A stretch of 64,000 bases of DNA from Margaritifera margaritifera (taxonomy: Eukaryota; Mollusca; Bivalvia; Unionida; Margaritiferidae). Every line of letters begins with the position of its first letter. Within the stretch, counting starts at the first letter, position 1. The stretch lies in NCBI GenBank assembly GCA_029931535.1, contig JAQPZY010001334.1, positions 434,001 through 498,000 on the forward strand, written 5' to 3'. Positions 12,900-23,659 of the stretch are shown here, piece by piece. The translations under genes and the position numbers were made by a program. Below the pieces are notes generated by a model. It was not told the DNA's origin and searched no databases. It saw only the letters and a list, made by a program, of their open reading frames with translations.

Positions 12900-13500
12900 A
12901 GTAGATAGCAAAACAAGAGTTCTGACGCAATTCTTGATTTGATTGAAATATTTTTTGTGCATTTTGTTATTGTAATTTTGTTTTTGGCTTTCAAAATATT
13001 TTATTTTTATAATTTTCAAAAGTAAAAATGAAAAATATTTTTCCTCAAATTACCCTATATGTTATTAAAAACGTTATTCAGGATGTTATTAAACAAAATA
13101 TTATTGTATAATGATATAAAAATGTTATTCTATTATGTTGTTTAAAATGTTAAAATATTATTTAAAAGTGTTATTTAAACTGTTATCCTATATATTTATT
13201 TACAATATTATTTAAAATGTTATTTAAGATATTTTTGTAAACTTTTAGAACTATATATCGGCAATAAAAAAGTTATTGTTTTATTTTGCTACAGTGTTAA
13301 TGAATTTGGGGTTAAAAATGATAAAAACACGATTGATTTGTAGGTAAATTTACGATAATTTGTTAGTACTTATATTCATATGGATTGTAAAAATGTAATC
13401 TAAATAATAAATAAAAATGAAAATGTGCGTAATAATTTGATGAAATCTACTTTTTGATGATTGTTATTTTTCAAATGTTTGGATTAAGAATAAAAAATAA
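12900..13500 (+). repeat. Left terminal inverted repeat of outer Polinton
   Basis: About 560-600 bases that match the reverse complement of roughly 36180-36832 with many substitutions and small gaps. Shared landmarks in order are the AGTAGATA terminus, a short stretch with tgacgcaatt, an internally repetitive section of gttatt/aatattattt motifs, then gtgcgtaa near 13420. The inner limit is approximate. Confidence 0.85.
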
Positions 13501-13545
13501 CTAATATTATCAAAATACATTTTCTTCAATTTTTTATTATACAAA

Positions 13546-15610
13546 TCACACAATTAACAATTTGCTTAAATCTAAAATACACATTCTAGTATAAATTTGC
13601 CTATTGAGGAATAATTTAGTTTTAACCAGGTGAACTGCAACTAAATCTTCGTTAAATACTATACTACTAATAAATCGGGGGTCAGCAACCATTTGTCTTA
13701 TTTCATTTATTTCTGTTTTTCTGACCAGCTCAGCATCAACTCTTTTTCTAAAGTTCTCCATTGATTTTCCGAACACACTATTGTTCATTAATTTAAAAAA
13801 GTCCTTTTCAAAATCATTTTTAGCCTGTGCTCTAAGCTTTGTATTTAATTCAATATAGGGTACCATCCATGCTTTTTGGTCAAACTCTAATACTCTGTGG
13901 AGTTTTGCTAATTTGATAATTTAAAATGTTTGTCATATAAAACACATTTTTCTTTATTCCTTAAGTTAGGAACCAATTTACTACAATTGGCAAAAAGTAC
14001 ATTTTGATGTTTTAACTAATTCGTTTTGATAATCACTCAACTATTCTTTTTGAACACGCATCGATTCAAGAGCCAGTGGATAACTATTATGTGAATCATG
14101 CAATTGTTCAGGATAATCTAAATCACATTCAGTGATATACCCTTTCTTATTATCATCTGGCATATTTGTAGTCAGCCGGTAATTTATTCTATGAAATCCA
14201 TGAAACCAACAAGTTGGTAATAATTGTAACATAGCCCAGTCCTATAAGTTATTATAATATATCTAAATGATCCAATGATTTAAGGTTGATTTGGATCATA
14301 ATCACTACACATTGGAGTATTAGCTTTAGCATATCTCAATGATGCCATACTTATCCCACCTCTCAAGCCTTTTTAATAAATAGGTGCATCTCAATATCAG
14401 ACAATAAATGTACTTCGACTTTTGTTTGTTTCTTTGTTTGTTTTAAATAATTCATCCCACGACATGTCGCAGCTGCTAAAGTATTGAGCCGGATCTAGAT
14501 AATAATGTTTCATACTCATGTGTCTACAATTTTTAAAAAAATCTGTTAATATGTGTACACCTGTTTTTAAATATTAAAGTTATGGCATTGGCCCATATTG
14601 TTTTATCTCAAATGTTTCCTAAATTTTGCTTAGCATGTTCATAATTTTTGTCTGATATATGACTATTAGTTAAGACAGAGAAAATCGCTCATAACTATCT
14701 ATATAATTATAGGGGTAAACACCCTTTTTAATTAACAATTCAATTTATCACATAAATTACTGGGTATTTTAAAATCCTTTTTTTTCAAATTTGATGCTAA
14801 TCTATCCAAGCTACTATTTATAAACTGTAAACTGTCTATCAGCTGTAATTGACCAATATTGAAACTCATATATTTTTCCATCGTATCGGGTATACAGCCT
14901 AGATTTCCTTGCAGTTTTGTTTTACAAATGGAAGCCATTATAATATGGCTATCATATCTACGTAAATTGTGGAAAACTACTGGGATTCGTGTTTTAAAAG
15001 GTTGTATCTTAAGTTGTAAATGACAACCATTGTGTGCAGCGCCTCTACATTTACCAATAATATGGCAATGGTATCTCACTTTACTATCATATATTTTATC
15101 ACAAATATGGCAATCCATTGCCTTTTCAAAGTTAATTGTATCTTTATTTGTCATTTTAAGTTTGGTTGTGTTTCTAAAAACATATATAATTGTTTGAAGT
15201 AAAACATCTAAAAAGTGTGTGACCACATTATCAGTTTTATTTTTTCCACTAGATAACTTGTGGTTCATTATTTTTACCATCGCACCTTACAATAGAATAT
15301 GAATACTCACATGGTGGTAGTTTGATAGTGTGGGTGGTATTTTAACCTTTTTGGATTTCAAAATTCTCATTCAATGTTTCAAAATCAGTGTATTCTATAA
15401 ATGTACCTTGATTTAGTTTTTATAATTTTTAAAATTAAGAATATCATCTTTTCCTATTTTGGCAAACAGTTTTTGTCCTTTTGATTCCATTCCTACAGTA
15501 TGTGTTTGTAAATGCTCATCCTTACAAAAATACATGCCGGCATCTTCTACATACATATTTTTTACTTTCATAGATTCATCAGATAACGATTTAATTAAAA
15601 CATAATGATT
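13546..15610 (-). pseudogene. polB: Outer Polinton DNA polymerase B, middle and C-terminal fragments
   Basis: Protein-primed family B DNA polymerase, which would replicate the linear element. On the minus strand, fragments follow in order: NHYVLIKSLSDESMK near 15600, CHIIGKCRGAAHNGCH and IPVVFHNLRRYDSHIIMAS in 14732-15280 (exonuclease region), NMPDDNKKGYITECDLDYPE in 14041-14232, and [17 protein letters not shown] in 13546-13866 (polymerase motif B). Many stops and frameshifts lie between them. The frame ends near LDLSKLL, so the motif C Asp-Thr-Asp site and the C terminus are absent. The N-terminal part is displaced to 23660-25545 by the nested element. Confidence 0.9.
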
Positions 15611-15740
15611 AGTAGTAGTATTATGGGAGTTTGAATTTTTATTACGATTCGGGTTCGAGCCTTTAAACCCCCATGACTTTACCCCCGCGGCAAACGCGAG
15701 TGTAATATTCCCAGCGCGCACAATTTTCGCGAGGCGCGTC
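15611..15740 (+). repeat. Left terminal inverted repeat of inner Polinton
   Basis: About 125 bases match the reverse complement of 23530-23659. Shared blocks are the AGTAGT terminus, the GGTTCGAGC block, CATGACTTTA, CGGCAAACG and AGCGCGCA. Divergence between the two ends is moderate, and similarity fades past about 15740. Confidence 0.85.
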
Positions 15741-17000
15741 AATGACCCTCATTTCGGCCACCTGTGTCCTCCAACAACGGAGTCCTGTCTGAAAGTATTA
15801 GAGAAATGTATCTGTAACCACCACCAAGGACAGCAGTAACAAGCGCTTTGAAGTGCATGTCGACCACAGACTGCTTAACCAGGTTCAGGTGTTCTAACGA
15901 AAAGTAATAAATTAGGTACAATGTAGCGAAGTCTTTCTGTGAAATCTGTAGACCCGTGTCAACGTTTTCATGCCAGTGTATGTAGGACCATACCATGATA
16001 TGCACGTGTGACATGATTCCTGATGACCGTTTAACAGTAAAGAAACTTCAGGCACTCTTAACTTGTCAAATATCACCGTACTAGTCTCCTGTATGCCATT
16101 TATCCGATCCATATCTTGAAACGCCACAAACACATGTTTTGGTGCGCTGACACCTTGTTGGGTAGCTATTTGCCATGAAAACTGCTGAACGTTGCTTTGT
16201 ATTGAGTCTGTGGTGAGCGCTAGAACGACAGCGTTGACATGCCTCGAGACCCCATAAACAACAACAAACGTGATTCTATGGTCAGCGAAACATTATCACA
16301 GGCATACACAATGCTAATTTTGACAATTAAACTTTATTAGCATTGACGCCGTCGTCACGCCAAATTGCATCGTTGTGGTTGTCCTTTCGGGTCAACAAGA
16401 CTTTGTGTTTGGCTCCGAAAATAGCCTTGCGAACATCTCTGCAAGCCGAATATGTGACTGAGAGGAATCGCACACGAAAATATCAATGAGTTTACGTGAA
16501 GTTGTATAAATCCAAGATTGTAGGTTGACGTTAATGAGTATATCTTCTACATCTGCGTTTCTGTCGACTGCGTGACTTAGAGGTTGTCTGCGTACATACT
16601 GTATATGATCTGCATGTTTGGCTCCATCCTTGTGAAATAGGATAGACGGGTCAGCGGATCTCGCATACTCATTGCTGTGTATGGAAAGTCAGATCATCGT
16701 CGTGACAGTGTCGATGTTTTCCAAACATGCTTCGATTTCCTTTCCATCGATGAGATAACGTGTGCTGTTGTACAGTACCATGATGCCATGGTATCGGGTG
16801 TATCTTCGAATCGAGCCATCTTTAATATATTATCAGTTTCGTCTAATACCTTTTGCGAGACGGCTTTGCCGTCCACAACCGTAATCCATATCGGGAAGCT
16901 CCGCTTCTCCATTGACAGATTTGCAATCATCGAATCGGTATTGGTTTGCACCAACTCAGCAAGACGTCGTTGAGCAGCTTCATTCCTTATTTTACTGACC
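15739..17000 (-). pseudogene. Inner Polinton major capsid protein (double jelly roll)
   Basis: On the minus strand the fragments run in the order of Polinton major capsid proteins: an N-terminal piece near 16800 containing RYLIDGKEIEAC, a middle piece with AIFGAKHKVLLTRKDNHNDA near 16400, PKHVFVAFQDMDRINGI near 16130, then SVVDMHFKALVTAV and YISLILSDRT near 15830. Each resembles a conserved block of the family by my recollection; no search was run. At least three frameshifts and several stops separate them. The end lies next to the inverted repeat. Confidence 0.72.
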
Positions 17001-18390
17001 GGCGCGGGGATCGTTGTCGTGGATGGAAGTGAAACTTCTCGCGGGAGTGCTACCGCCTATGGTGCTGAGTCACTAATCCTCGTAGTCAACCCCGAATTGA
17101 TTGAAACGCCTGCAATCCTAGATCATTCAACTGATTCGCAGCGACGCTTTTGATGCTATCAACGACTTGCATTGCAACTTGTTTAGTGATCGGTGCCGCG
17201 CGCGAGGTCAGGCCCACGAACACTTTGGTGCTCCCGTCAACAATCTCCGAACGATATCAACGAGGCCATTTCCGTAATATGTCGCGTAAACTGGTTTTCT
17301 CCCGTCGACAACACACACGGGTTCCTCACGTACACATACGACCGTCGTTGTATATATTAAATGTCAGGTCGATCTCTAATATATAGTTGTATCATCAGAG
17401 TCTCCCCGTGAAAGTGCAAAACGTGACCGTCCTGGTCTGTCGGTGAGGCGAGGACTGATGCATGGAAGATACACGAGCGTCGCGTGAGTAATCGAAAGCC
17501 GATCACTCGGGGTAGCATTCCGGGAAAATCCAAATAATATGTAGCCCTGCGAAGCTTGCGTCGTCAAGGCCATGCTAGAGCTGAGGCTCTGTAACTGCCA
17601 CTGATGGCGTCACAGTATAGATTAACTTTAATCGTCGAGGTGATCCTGACAATGTCTGGCGCGATATGATATCTGGACCCTCCGGGTCCTGCGCGCAGAA
17701 TTCGTTGGTCCTCGGGAATATCTTCAGGCCAATCAAGAACAGATCTTAGCGACAACTGTCCGATGTCAAACGCATACTGTGGAGATTCGATTGAGTGGAA
17801 TCTCGATTGTACTAGATTCCCTCGCGGTGCTTGGCGCCGGGAAAACCAAGTGGAATTCCGGTTTCATTGACGTTAAGGTGACGTTCGGGGTTATATTTGC
17901 AACAACAAGCTTTATCGCGACATTGATTTTGTGAAGAATGGGAACCGCCTCATAACTCATCATCCGTGTTCGCGAGTTCTTCATATACATCATCGATGTC
18001 TTCAATGAGCTCGTGCATCAACGAGCGAAACGTCTTTGAGTCCATGATGTTGCTGACAATTCGACGTGGCCTCATTAATGATTTCAGGTGCGAACCGACA
18101 CCACGAGTGTTTCCAACCTGGCCACGAGTTCATTGATCTGCTGCTCGTCTGCATACATATATTTGAACCCTGTGCGCGAAGCGCTAGTTCTCATGGACGG
18201 TTTTACTGTTTCGCACTTGCGTCCACGGGTTTCACGGGTAGCTCCGCTTCCCGACCAAGACCTTTTCCACGTTTGGTTGGTTCCTGGGAGACATCATCCA
18301 GTGGGGAGTAATATTCTTTTTCCGGAAAAGTCTCCCAGTATGGCTGGATCTTTTCTGCACCGATTAGATTATAGACCTTAACGACCTTCA
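17000..18390 (-). pseudogene. Inner Polinton, unassigned degenerate coding region
   Basis: GC-rich sequence with several overlapping minus-strand open segments of 60-80 codons (17376-17573, 17564-17755, 17766-18005, 18203-18391) that probably come from one or two broken genes. A minor capsid or penton gene would be expected between ATPase and capsid genes. I see no motif that confirms this. The 18203-18391 piece, MKVVKVYNLIGAEKIQPYWE, appears to continue the segment upstream. Confidence 0.4.
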
Positions 18391-19090
18391 TAAACTCAGC
18401 ATAGGATCATCACTGGCTATTCTTTTAAATCCAACCCACTCCCAAAATACCCATTTGGGCCATTCCCTTTTGAGGGAACTCAGGCGCGTGTCACCGGGCA
18501 ATTCATCCTCCAACATAAAATCTGTCAAGTTTTTGCGGTAGAGCACTTTAGCGGCAGACTTTAAGTGATCTGTAAAGATCATCTGTCGTATCCACTCATC
18601 AACATTCTGAGGTTTTGATGGCAAATCTGAATTGAACTCGGATGGTGGTTCCACTGGAAAACACACGGTAGGCTCTTCGTCGTCTTCGGTGCCTTTTGCG
18701 TCCTCGATGGCAGCTATGGTTTCATCTAGGCCTTCTTGGAGTTTTATCTAGGTCTTCTAGGAGTTTCGTGGCTTTCTTGATGTCCTTGACGCGTTTGACT
18801 GTCTTGTCAATTGGACCAGGTTCTATTTCCGTTCCGATCATTTTGGTCACCGACGACGCGGTTTCTCCAGTGACTTTCTTGATATCTTGGACACGTTCCG
18901 CGGTTTCAAGTGTGGGTTTGATCAGTGGCGCAAACGTTCGTTCGAAGCCCGCTGTAAGGTCTTCCCGTGCAGATTGCCGCTATGTAAGCATATCTTTAAC
19001 ATCTTTGCGAACAACTATATGATCGCGGAGCAGTTCCAGTTGTTCGCGTGCAGCTTAGTCAGCGGCCTCTGCTATGGCATCGCAGGTTTC
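18388..19090 (-). pseudogene. Inner Polinton, unassigned acidic/coiled-coil-rich protein
   Basis: A minus-strand frame with one or two stops runs from about 19090 to 18388. It has charged, helix-prone sequence (KDIKKATKLLEDLDKTP, TIAAIEDAKGTEDDEEPTVC) and then a more compact part with EWPKWVFWEWVGFKR. It sits directly downstream of the ATPase remnant. Function is unknown; a structural or core protein is a guess from position. Confidence 0.45.
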
Positions 19091-19099
19091 TTCATTGTA

Positions 19100-19620
19100 T
19101 TCATTATCGTAGTCGTTAAATTGTTTCCCATAGTCGCGTCCAGACCCGCGCGATACTTTTTTTGCAAACATATTCCGAAACTCATCCCACAAGTGGTCAA
19201 CAGCACACCAGGTCAATGGATGTTTGCAACGCCGTGCGTGTCAATCCCACGAAATATCATCAACATGTTACAGTTGTCCCGGATCACTTTGGGTACATGT
19301 GGGTATCGTTCTATCACAAAACTCACGTTTTTGTGCCGGCCCCGAGAAAATATTCTCTCGGTGTCGTATTGCTGGTCAAGCATCACATCATTCTACACGA
19401 CAAGATTATTCACGTCCAGGTCAATCGCAGGAGCTTCATCGATCGTTGAAAAAAACTGAATGACCGGCGACAAAGACGTCTCTGGCGACGAAGTCGTCTT
19501 TGACGATGAAGACGTCTCTGATGACTCAAGCGTGTCCGCGAGATCTCTGAGTCCATCATAACACGGGTGATGGTGCAATCACGTACAACCGGTCCCATTT
19601 TAACCATCGCATTATCAGAT
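19100..19620 (-). pseudogene. Inner Polinton genome-packaging ATPase (FtsK/HerA type)
   Basis: The minus strand contains FSRGRHKNVSFVIERYPHVP followed by KVIRDNCNMLMIF, the conserved sensor region of Polinton and adenovirus-like packaging ATPases that pump DNA into capsids. A degenerate Walker B-like NLVV stretch followed by NDVMLDQQ lies just upstream, with a stop between. I could not identify an intact Walker A P-loop. The C terminus runs into the acidic frame downstream. Inactive. Confidence 0.7.
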
Positions 19621-19888
19621 TAAACAACGATGTCATGTCGAATGTTAAATGTTATATATTTATCATCATGCCTTCATACTGTGTACGATGCCGCACAAAA
19701 ACACGTATTGCAAAACCAACTCGGGTTCGGACGCGTCTTGAGTGGAGCAAAGAAATTTACGTTGGTCAGAATATCATTTTCTGGACATTCCAGGTCCATC
19801 GGATCTAGGTCTCAAAAACACTTGGTGGAGATATCACTGCCGCGCTGACGAATCTCCCCGGGGTACCGTGGAGTAAATATCCTGTTGA

Positions 19889-20230
19889 AAACATATCCCT
19901 GGATACATTTACTGCAGGCCTGGAACCCGGCTAGACATACGACCGCATTATAACCAGCCAAAGCCCGAAGAAGAACCGATAAACCGTGTCGATATTTCAT
20001 GTTACCGACATGATCTCGCGTATAACAGATCAAATGATCTTCATGCACGTCAACGCGCCGACGTGGATCTGATCCATTACTTGAATTCGATTAAGGGGCC
20101 GGCTGTCGGAGAAAGAATCGCCAGATACATTGTCAAAGGAGGCATGAATTCTAAGATTGTACTTTGTGGACAAAGTCGACTCATTGGAGGCAAAGCCTCG
20201 ATAGAACAAACATGCCCGCAAGAAGCGTAG
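19889..20230 (+). pseudogene. Inner Polinton phospholipase A2-like domain
   Basis: A plus-strand frame of about 113 codons with the features of virion-type PLA2: HIPGYIYCRPGTRLDI at the calcium-loop position (the usual glycine is Arg here) and RVDISCYRHDLAYNRSND containing the His-Asp catalytic pair, then a helix ARQRADVDLIHYL. A TGA lies directly before the frame. In parvoviruses and adinto-like elements such domains help virions leave endosomes; here that role is only family knowledge. It precedes the integrase remnant in the same frame, 13 bases apart. Confidence 0.72.
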
Positions 20231-20242
20231 CCCGAGAGGAGC

Positions 20243-21243
20243 ATGTCCGCGATACACTACAGTCCGCGCGGTTATTGGAAGGGTGAAGCAGCCGTTGGAA
20301 AGTTAGTGAGCGCGGCAAAAGTCACCCACGGGGTCGTCAGAGCGTAGCTGGCTAAACAAGCATTGTGACAGATTTACCTATCCGCGCCAAGGAAAACTTC
20401 CCGTGGATGGTTTGGTGTAAGGACCCCCATCGAAGTTCATCAGGCGGATAAATTGTTTCTCCAACACGATCAGGTACGTGACCGCGGACGAGGTCGTGGG
20501 CACACAAACAAATACGCATTAACCGTCGTGGATGTTGCCAGCAGGTACAAGGAAGCAGAGCCGCTGATGTAGATAGATTCCACAAGTGTCGCAGACGCGT
20601 TCAAACGTATATATGCACATGGACCGCTAACATGGCCGCGGCTTCTGCAGATGGATGCAGGTAAAGAATATTTCGGAGCCGTTGCTGCGATGTTGGCGGA
20701 ACATCATGTGCGGATTCGCCGTGGACATGTCAACGTACATCGTGATCAAGCCATTGTGGAACGCTTCAACCGCACACTCGTGGAACAATTATCCAGGCAC
20801 CAGTTCGTTCGGGAATTTTTTATTTATAATAGGTCTCGGACCGCAGAGCAGTCTCGCTAGTGGGTTATGTGGCTTCGGTCGGTCACTGAACAACACAATT
20901 ATACAGGTAAGCAGTCACCCACGTTAGACTTGATCTGGGACAATTTGGTTCCGTACCTGTATGCCCCGGGAGAGCTGGAAGGTGGACAACGTCGTGCTAC
21001 TGACCCTGTGTGGTCCATCGATGCATTCACAATCCCTGACCAGATTGATATTCCTGGACAACCAGAGAGCTATCATTTGACTCCGACGGACAAACGAGCG
21101 CGAGACAGCTCTGCAGTCTAACCACGAGTGGCGAAGCCACCAAGTACAGTATTTGTGCGAGAAGAATTACAAGTCATTCCTGCCAATACGGAACTACCAC
21201 CAAGATCTATTTTTGGATATGCGTGTGCCCGTACGCGTAAGTG
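20243..21243 (+). pseudogene. int: Inner Polinton integrase (retroviral-type, DDE), five in-frame stops
   Basis: One plus-strand frame can be followed for about 1 kb: MSAIHYSPRGYWKGEAAV, EVHQADKLFLQHDQVR (first Asp), KYALTVVDVASRYKEAEPL, LLQMDAGKEYFGAVAAM (second Asp), HRDQAIVERFNRTLVEQL (catalytic Glu), then the C-terminal GELEGGQRRATDPVWS and FVREELQVIPANTELPP. The enzyme would join element ends to target DNA. In-frame stops are TAG 20345, TGA 20366, TAG 20570, TAG 20858 and TAA 21119, yet the frame is otherwise kept, indicating decay mainly by point mutation. Confidence 0.9.
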
Positions 21244-21341
21244 GTAACTCCATCAGGAAAAATCCGGGGACAAACTCGGATGTTTCCGCGACCGGATTAG
21301 ATTTGCTGCGTGCATGGATTCACATAGTTGTCGAAGTTACT

Positions 21342-22090
21342 TCACGTACATTTCGTATCTGAGATACTTTTGCACAACCACGCGTGGGACTCTTTAGCTT
21401 TCTTGGTGTTTTTGTTGGCAGTCTTTATCGAATACATTTTTGGTCGAACTCCCATGAATTCCTCAATAGGCTTACCTGCGCATTCGTCCTTGAATTTCCC
21501 CACGACTTTCTTGTTCGTGTTGCTGAACATCGGATGGTCCTTTGGGCACTCGCTGGTGTCAAACTCGTTGACGAGTGATGCTTCACCCATGTCCGCGTAA
21601 GCGTCATTGATGGTAATGTACATCAGCAACGGGTCCGTGTACATGTACAGCATCTTGACGTTGTCGCCATACCGCGGTTTAATCTTATAGTAGTAGAACT
21701 CGTACATGAGCAGTTTTGACAGATCCAATACGGACGCGCTAACATAAATGGGTTTCGTCAGCTTTAGCGGAGATTTCTTGCTGTGTACGGCAACGATTCC
21801 GCCATCTAATATCTTACGTGACACGAACGCCAGGTCGGCAATGATCCTGCGAAGTTTGTCTTGTTCACTGTCCTGGATAAGGTCGACGCAAATTCGTTTT
21901 CGTAGATTTTCCATACTTTTCCCGAACACGGCATTGTTCATGAGTTCGAAAAAGTCATGTTCAAATTCGTTCGTGGCGACCGTTTGCAGATCTGTGTTCA
22001 TCTGGATGTACGGGACAATCCACGCGCGCTGGCGAAAATGTAGCCCGAGAAGGAATTTTGATACGTAACTGCTCTTCTGTCGCACGAAGC
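21342..22090 (-). pseudogene. polB: Inner Polinton DNA polymerase B, C-terminal fragment
   Basis: An open minus-strand frame of 247 codons with polymerase motif B ([18 protein letters not shown]) and motif C region [14 protein letters not shown], where the usual Asp-Thr-Asp-Ser is altered to Tyr-Thr-Asp-Pro, which should abolish catalysis. It matches the outer polB fragment at 13546-13866 over motif B. The exonuclease and N-terminal regions are missing, so the element lost most of this gene by internal deletion. Confidence 0.88.
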
Positions 22091-22220
22091 TGCTTGACAG
22101 TCAACCGTGGTTCGTCCGATGGAAGTCCTAACATTACAAGTATATCTGCCTTTGCGCACCTCTTGGTAATCTTATTCCACGGTCTCGCGCGAATTTTTTT
22201 AGTTCATTCACGCTAGACAT
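22091..22220 (-). pseudogene. Inner Polinton, short SAP-like N-terminal fragment
   Basis: From a minus-strand ATG at 22220 the sequence reads MSSVNELKKFARDRGIRLP, which has the LxxxARxxGIxxP look of a SAP-like helix pair. A stop or frameshift follows after about 28 codons, and the sequence then abuts the polB fragment. It may be the start of a different gene brought against polB by deletion. Confidence 0.4.
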
Positions 22221-22254
22221 AATCTTATAATCAAAGCATTCTCTAATTGCTTAT

Positions 22255-22587
22255 TCAACTAATACATTTGTGTAATATTATTTTTACTTTGCCAGGATCA
22301 GAAACCGCAATCTCCTCGATTCTGGATAGTATTTTATTGACTTCTGTGTCTTTGTCGACGACATTATTAGCCTTTTCCTCGACAGCCTCAACAACGTTTT
22401 CCACATTAATGTTAGCAAATCTTTGCCTGCGCTCACCATAATACTCGCGTAGAAATCCATATGGTCGGTGAAATCTGATTACACGACTTGATTCCGATAC
22501 TGCATTTGAGGCATGGTCGAGCGCCTGTGCCAACATGTAGCGTGAGCGAATGTAACTGAGTATTCGTAATGGTGCGTTATGCCGCAA
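22255..22587 (-). pseudogene. Inner Polinton, unassigned 110-codon open frame
   Basis: An open minus-strand frame with a basic first half (FHRPYGFLREYYGERRQR) and an acidic, coiled-coil-like second half (NVVEAVEEKANNVVDKDTEV). I do not recognise it. It could be a small virion protein or part of a larger broken gene. Confidence 0.45.
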
Positions 22588-22677
22588 AATTCATATTTTC
22601 CAGGGCATACACCCTTGCATTTGTTACGTCCCTGTGCAATTGGATTCTTTAATATGAAATACTGTTAATCTATCCTC

Positions 22678-23220
22678 AATTCATGGTTTGTGTGAAGCAA
22701 AATTACCATTTATCACATTATGCTGCACTGGATCGTATCTAATGACACGACCGTCAACCGTAAGAACACTTGGATGAAAGATGGTCATTTCATTGGACAT
22801 CTCGCTGTCGCTGGTCATTTCGGTGTCTTTACTGGTTATTTCAATGTTTTTCGGTGCTTCAGTCAATGTCAACGATTTGAAATTTTCTTGCACAATATTA
22901 TACATGCGTTTTCACGTTTCTTGTTATATTCCTCGCCGTGCTCTGACGCAATTCCTAATTTGGCTTATTTTTAAGTGTGCTCTGGATACGTATTTGAAAA
23001 ATCCTGCACCACACTTTGAGTCTCTTTGATAAACCGATATGATGCATTCAGGCTAAATAGCAATTTGACCTTTTCTGTTACTGCACAAATACACCATTGC
23101 GCAGGCAATTTAATCTACGCATCAGCCACAGACGCAAATTCTCTTACAATACTATATGCGTCGAACGGTAGTGCTTTCGACATTGCATATATACTCGCTG
23201 TTATTATTTAATATAATATT
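22678..23220 (-). pseudogene. Inner Polinton, unassigned frame next to right inverted repeat
   Basis: A minus-strand open stretch at 22681-22905 contains SEMSNEMTIFHPSVLTVDG and VIRYDPVQHNVINGNFAS. Upstream to about 23220 the frame is broken. No family recognised. From 23220 to 23530 I see only AT-rich sequence followed by a GC-rich patch with repeated ggtctcg motifs (23365-23430). Confidence 0.35.
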
Positions 23221-23529
23221 CTTACATAAAAGAAACCAATCTCCGCGCGGATTGGTATTCCATTGAGAAAAGACATACTGCTATCACATTTTGAATACTG
23301 TATACAAACCATCACAACTCTGTTCTAAATATAAACGTTACAGATATAATTTATCAATATTAGTGAGACTCTCGGAGAGAGAGCCTGCATAGCGGTCTCG
23401 AGTGCGCGCAAAGCGGTCTCGCGCGGGTTACTGTGGGCCGATAACGCACGTGCTTGTTTGTGTGTGCGCGCGCTTGCGGGGTTCCGTCCGGGTTTGGTTT
23501 CAAAACCTTGCTTGTTTAGATTTTTGGAA

Positions 23530-23659
23530 ACCCAATCGCGCGCGACTGTCTGCGCGCTTGGAACGTACTCACGTTTGCCGTGGAGTTAAAGTCATGTGGT
23601 GTAGAATGCTCGAACCTGGATCGGTAATAATAATCTCAAAATCCCATAATACCACTACT
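23530..23659 (-). repeat. Right terminal inverted repeat of inner Polinton
   Basis: Reverse complement of 15611-15740 with moderate divergence; ends in CCACTACT at 23659. The outer polB frame resumes immediately beyond it. Confidence 0.85.

Larger units (their letters stand above)
15611..23659. mobile_element. Inner Polinton/Maverick element nested in outer polB, about 8.0 kb
   Basis: Its ends are inverted: AGTAGTAGTATTATGGGAG at 15611 and, on the other strand, AGTAGTGGTATTATGGGAT ending at 23659. The interior is visibly richer in G, C and CpG than the surrounding DNA. It carries remnants of major capsid protein, packaging ATPase, PLA2-like domain, integrase and a C-terminal piece of polB; no protease is seen and most of polB is missing. 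It is about half the usual Polinton length. Insertion splits the outer polB: the outer frame reads N-terminal sequence right of 23659 and continues left of 15611. A 6-bp duplication is not clear; the best flank match is tgatt/taatt. Confidence 0.9.
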
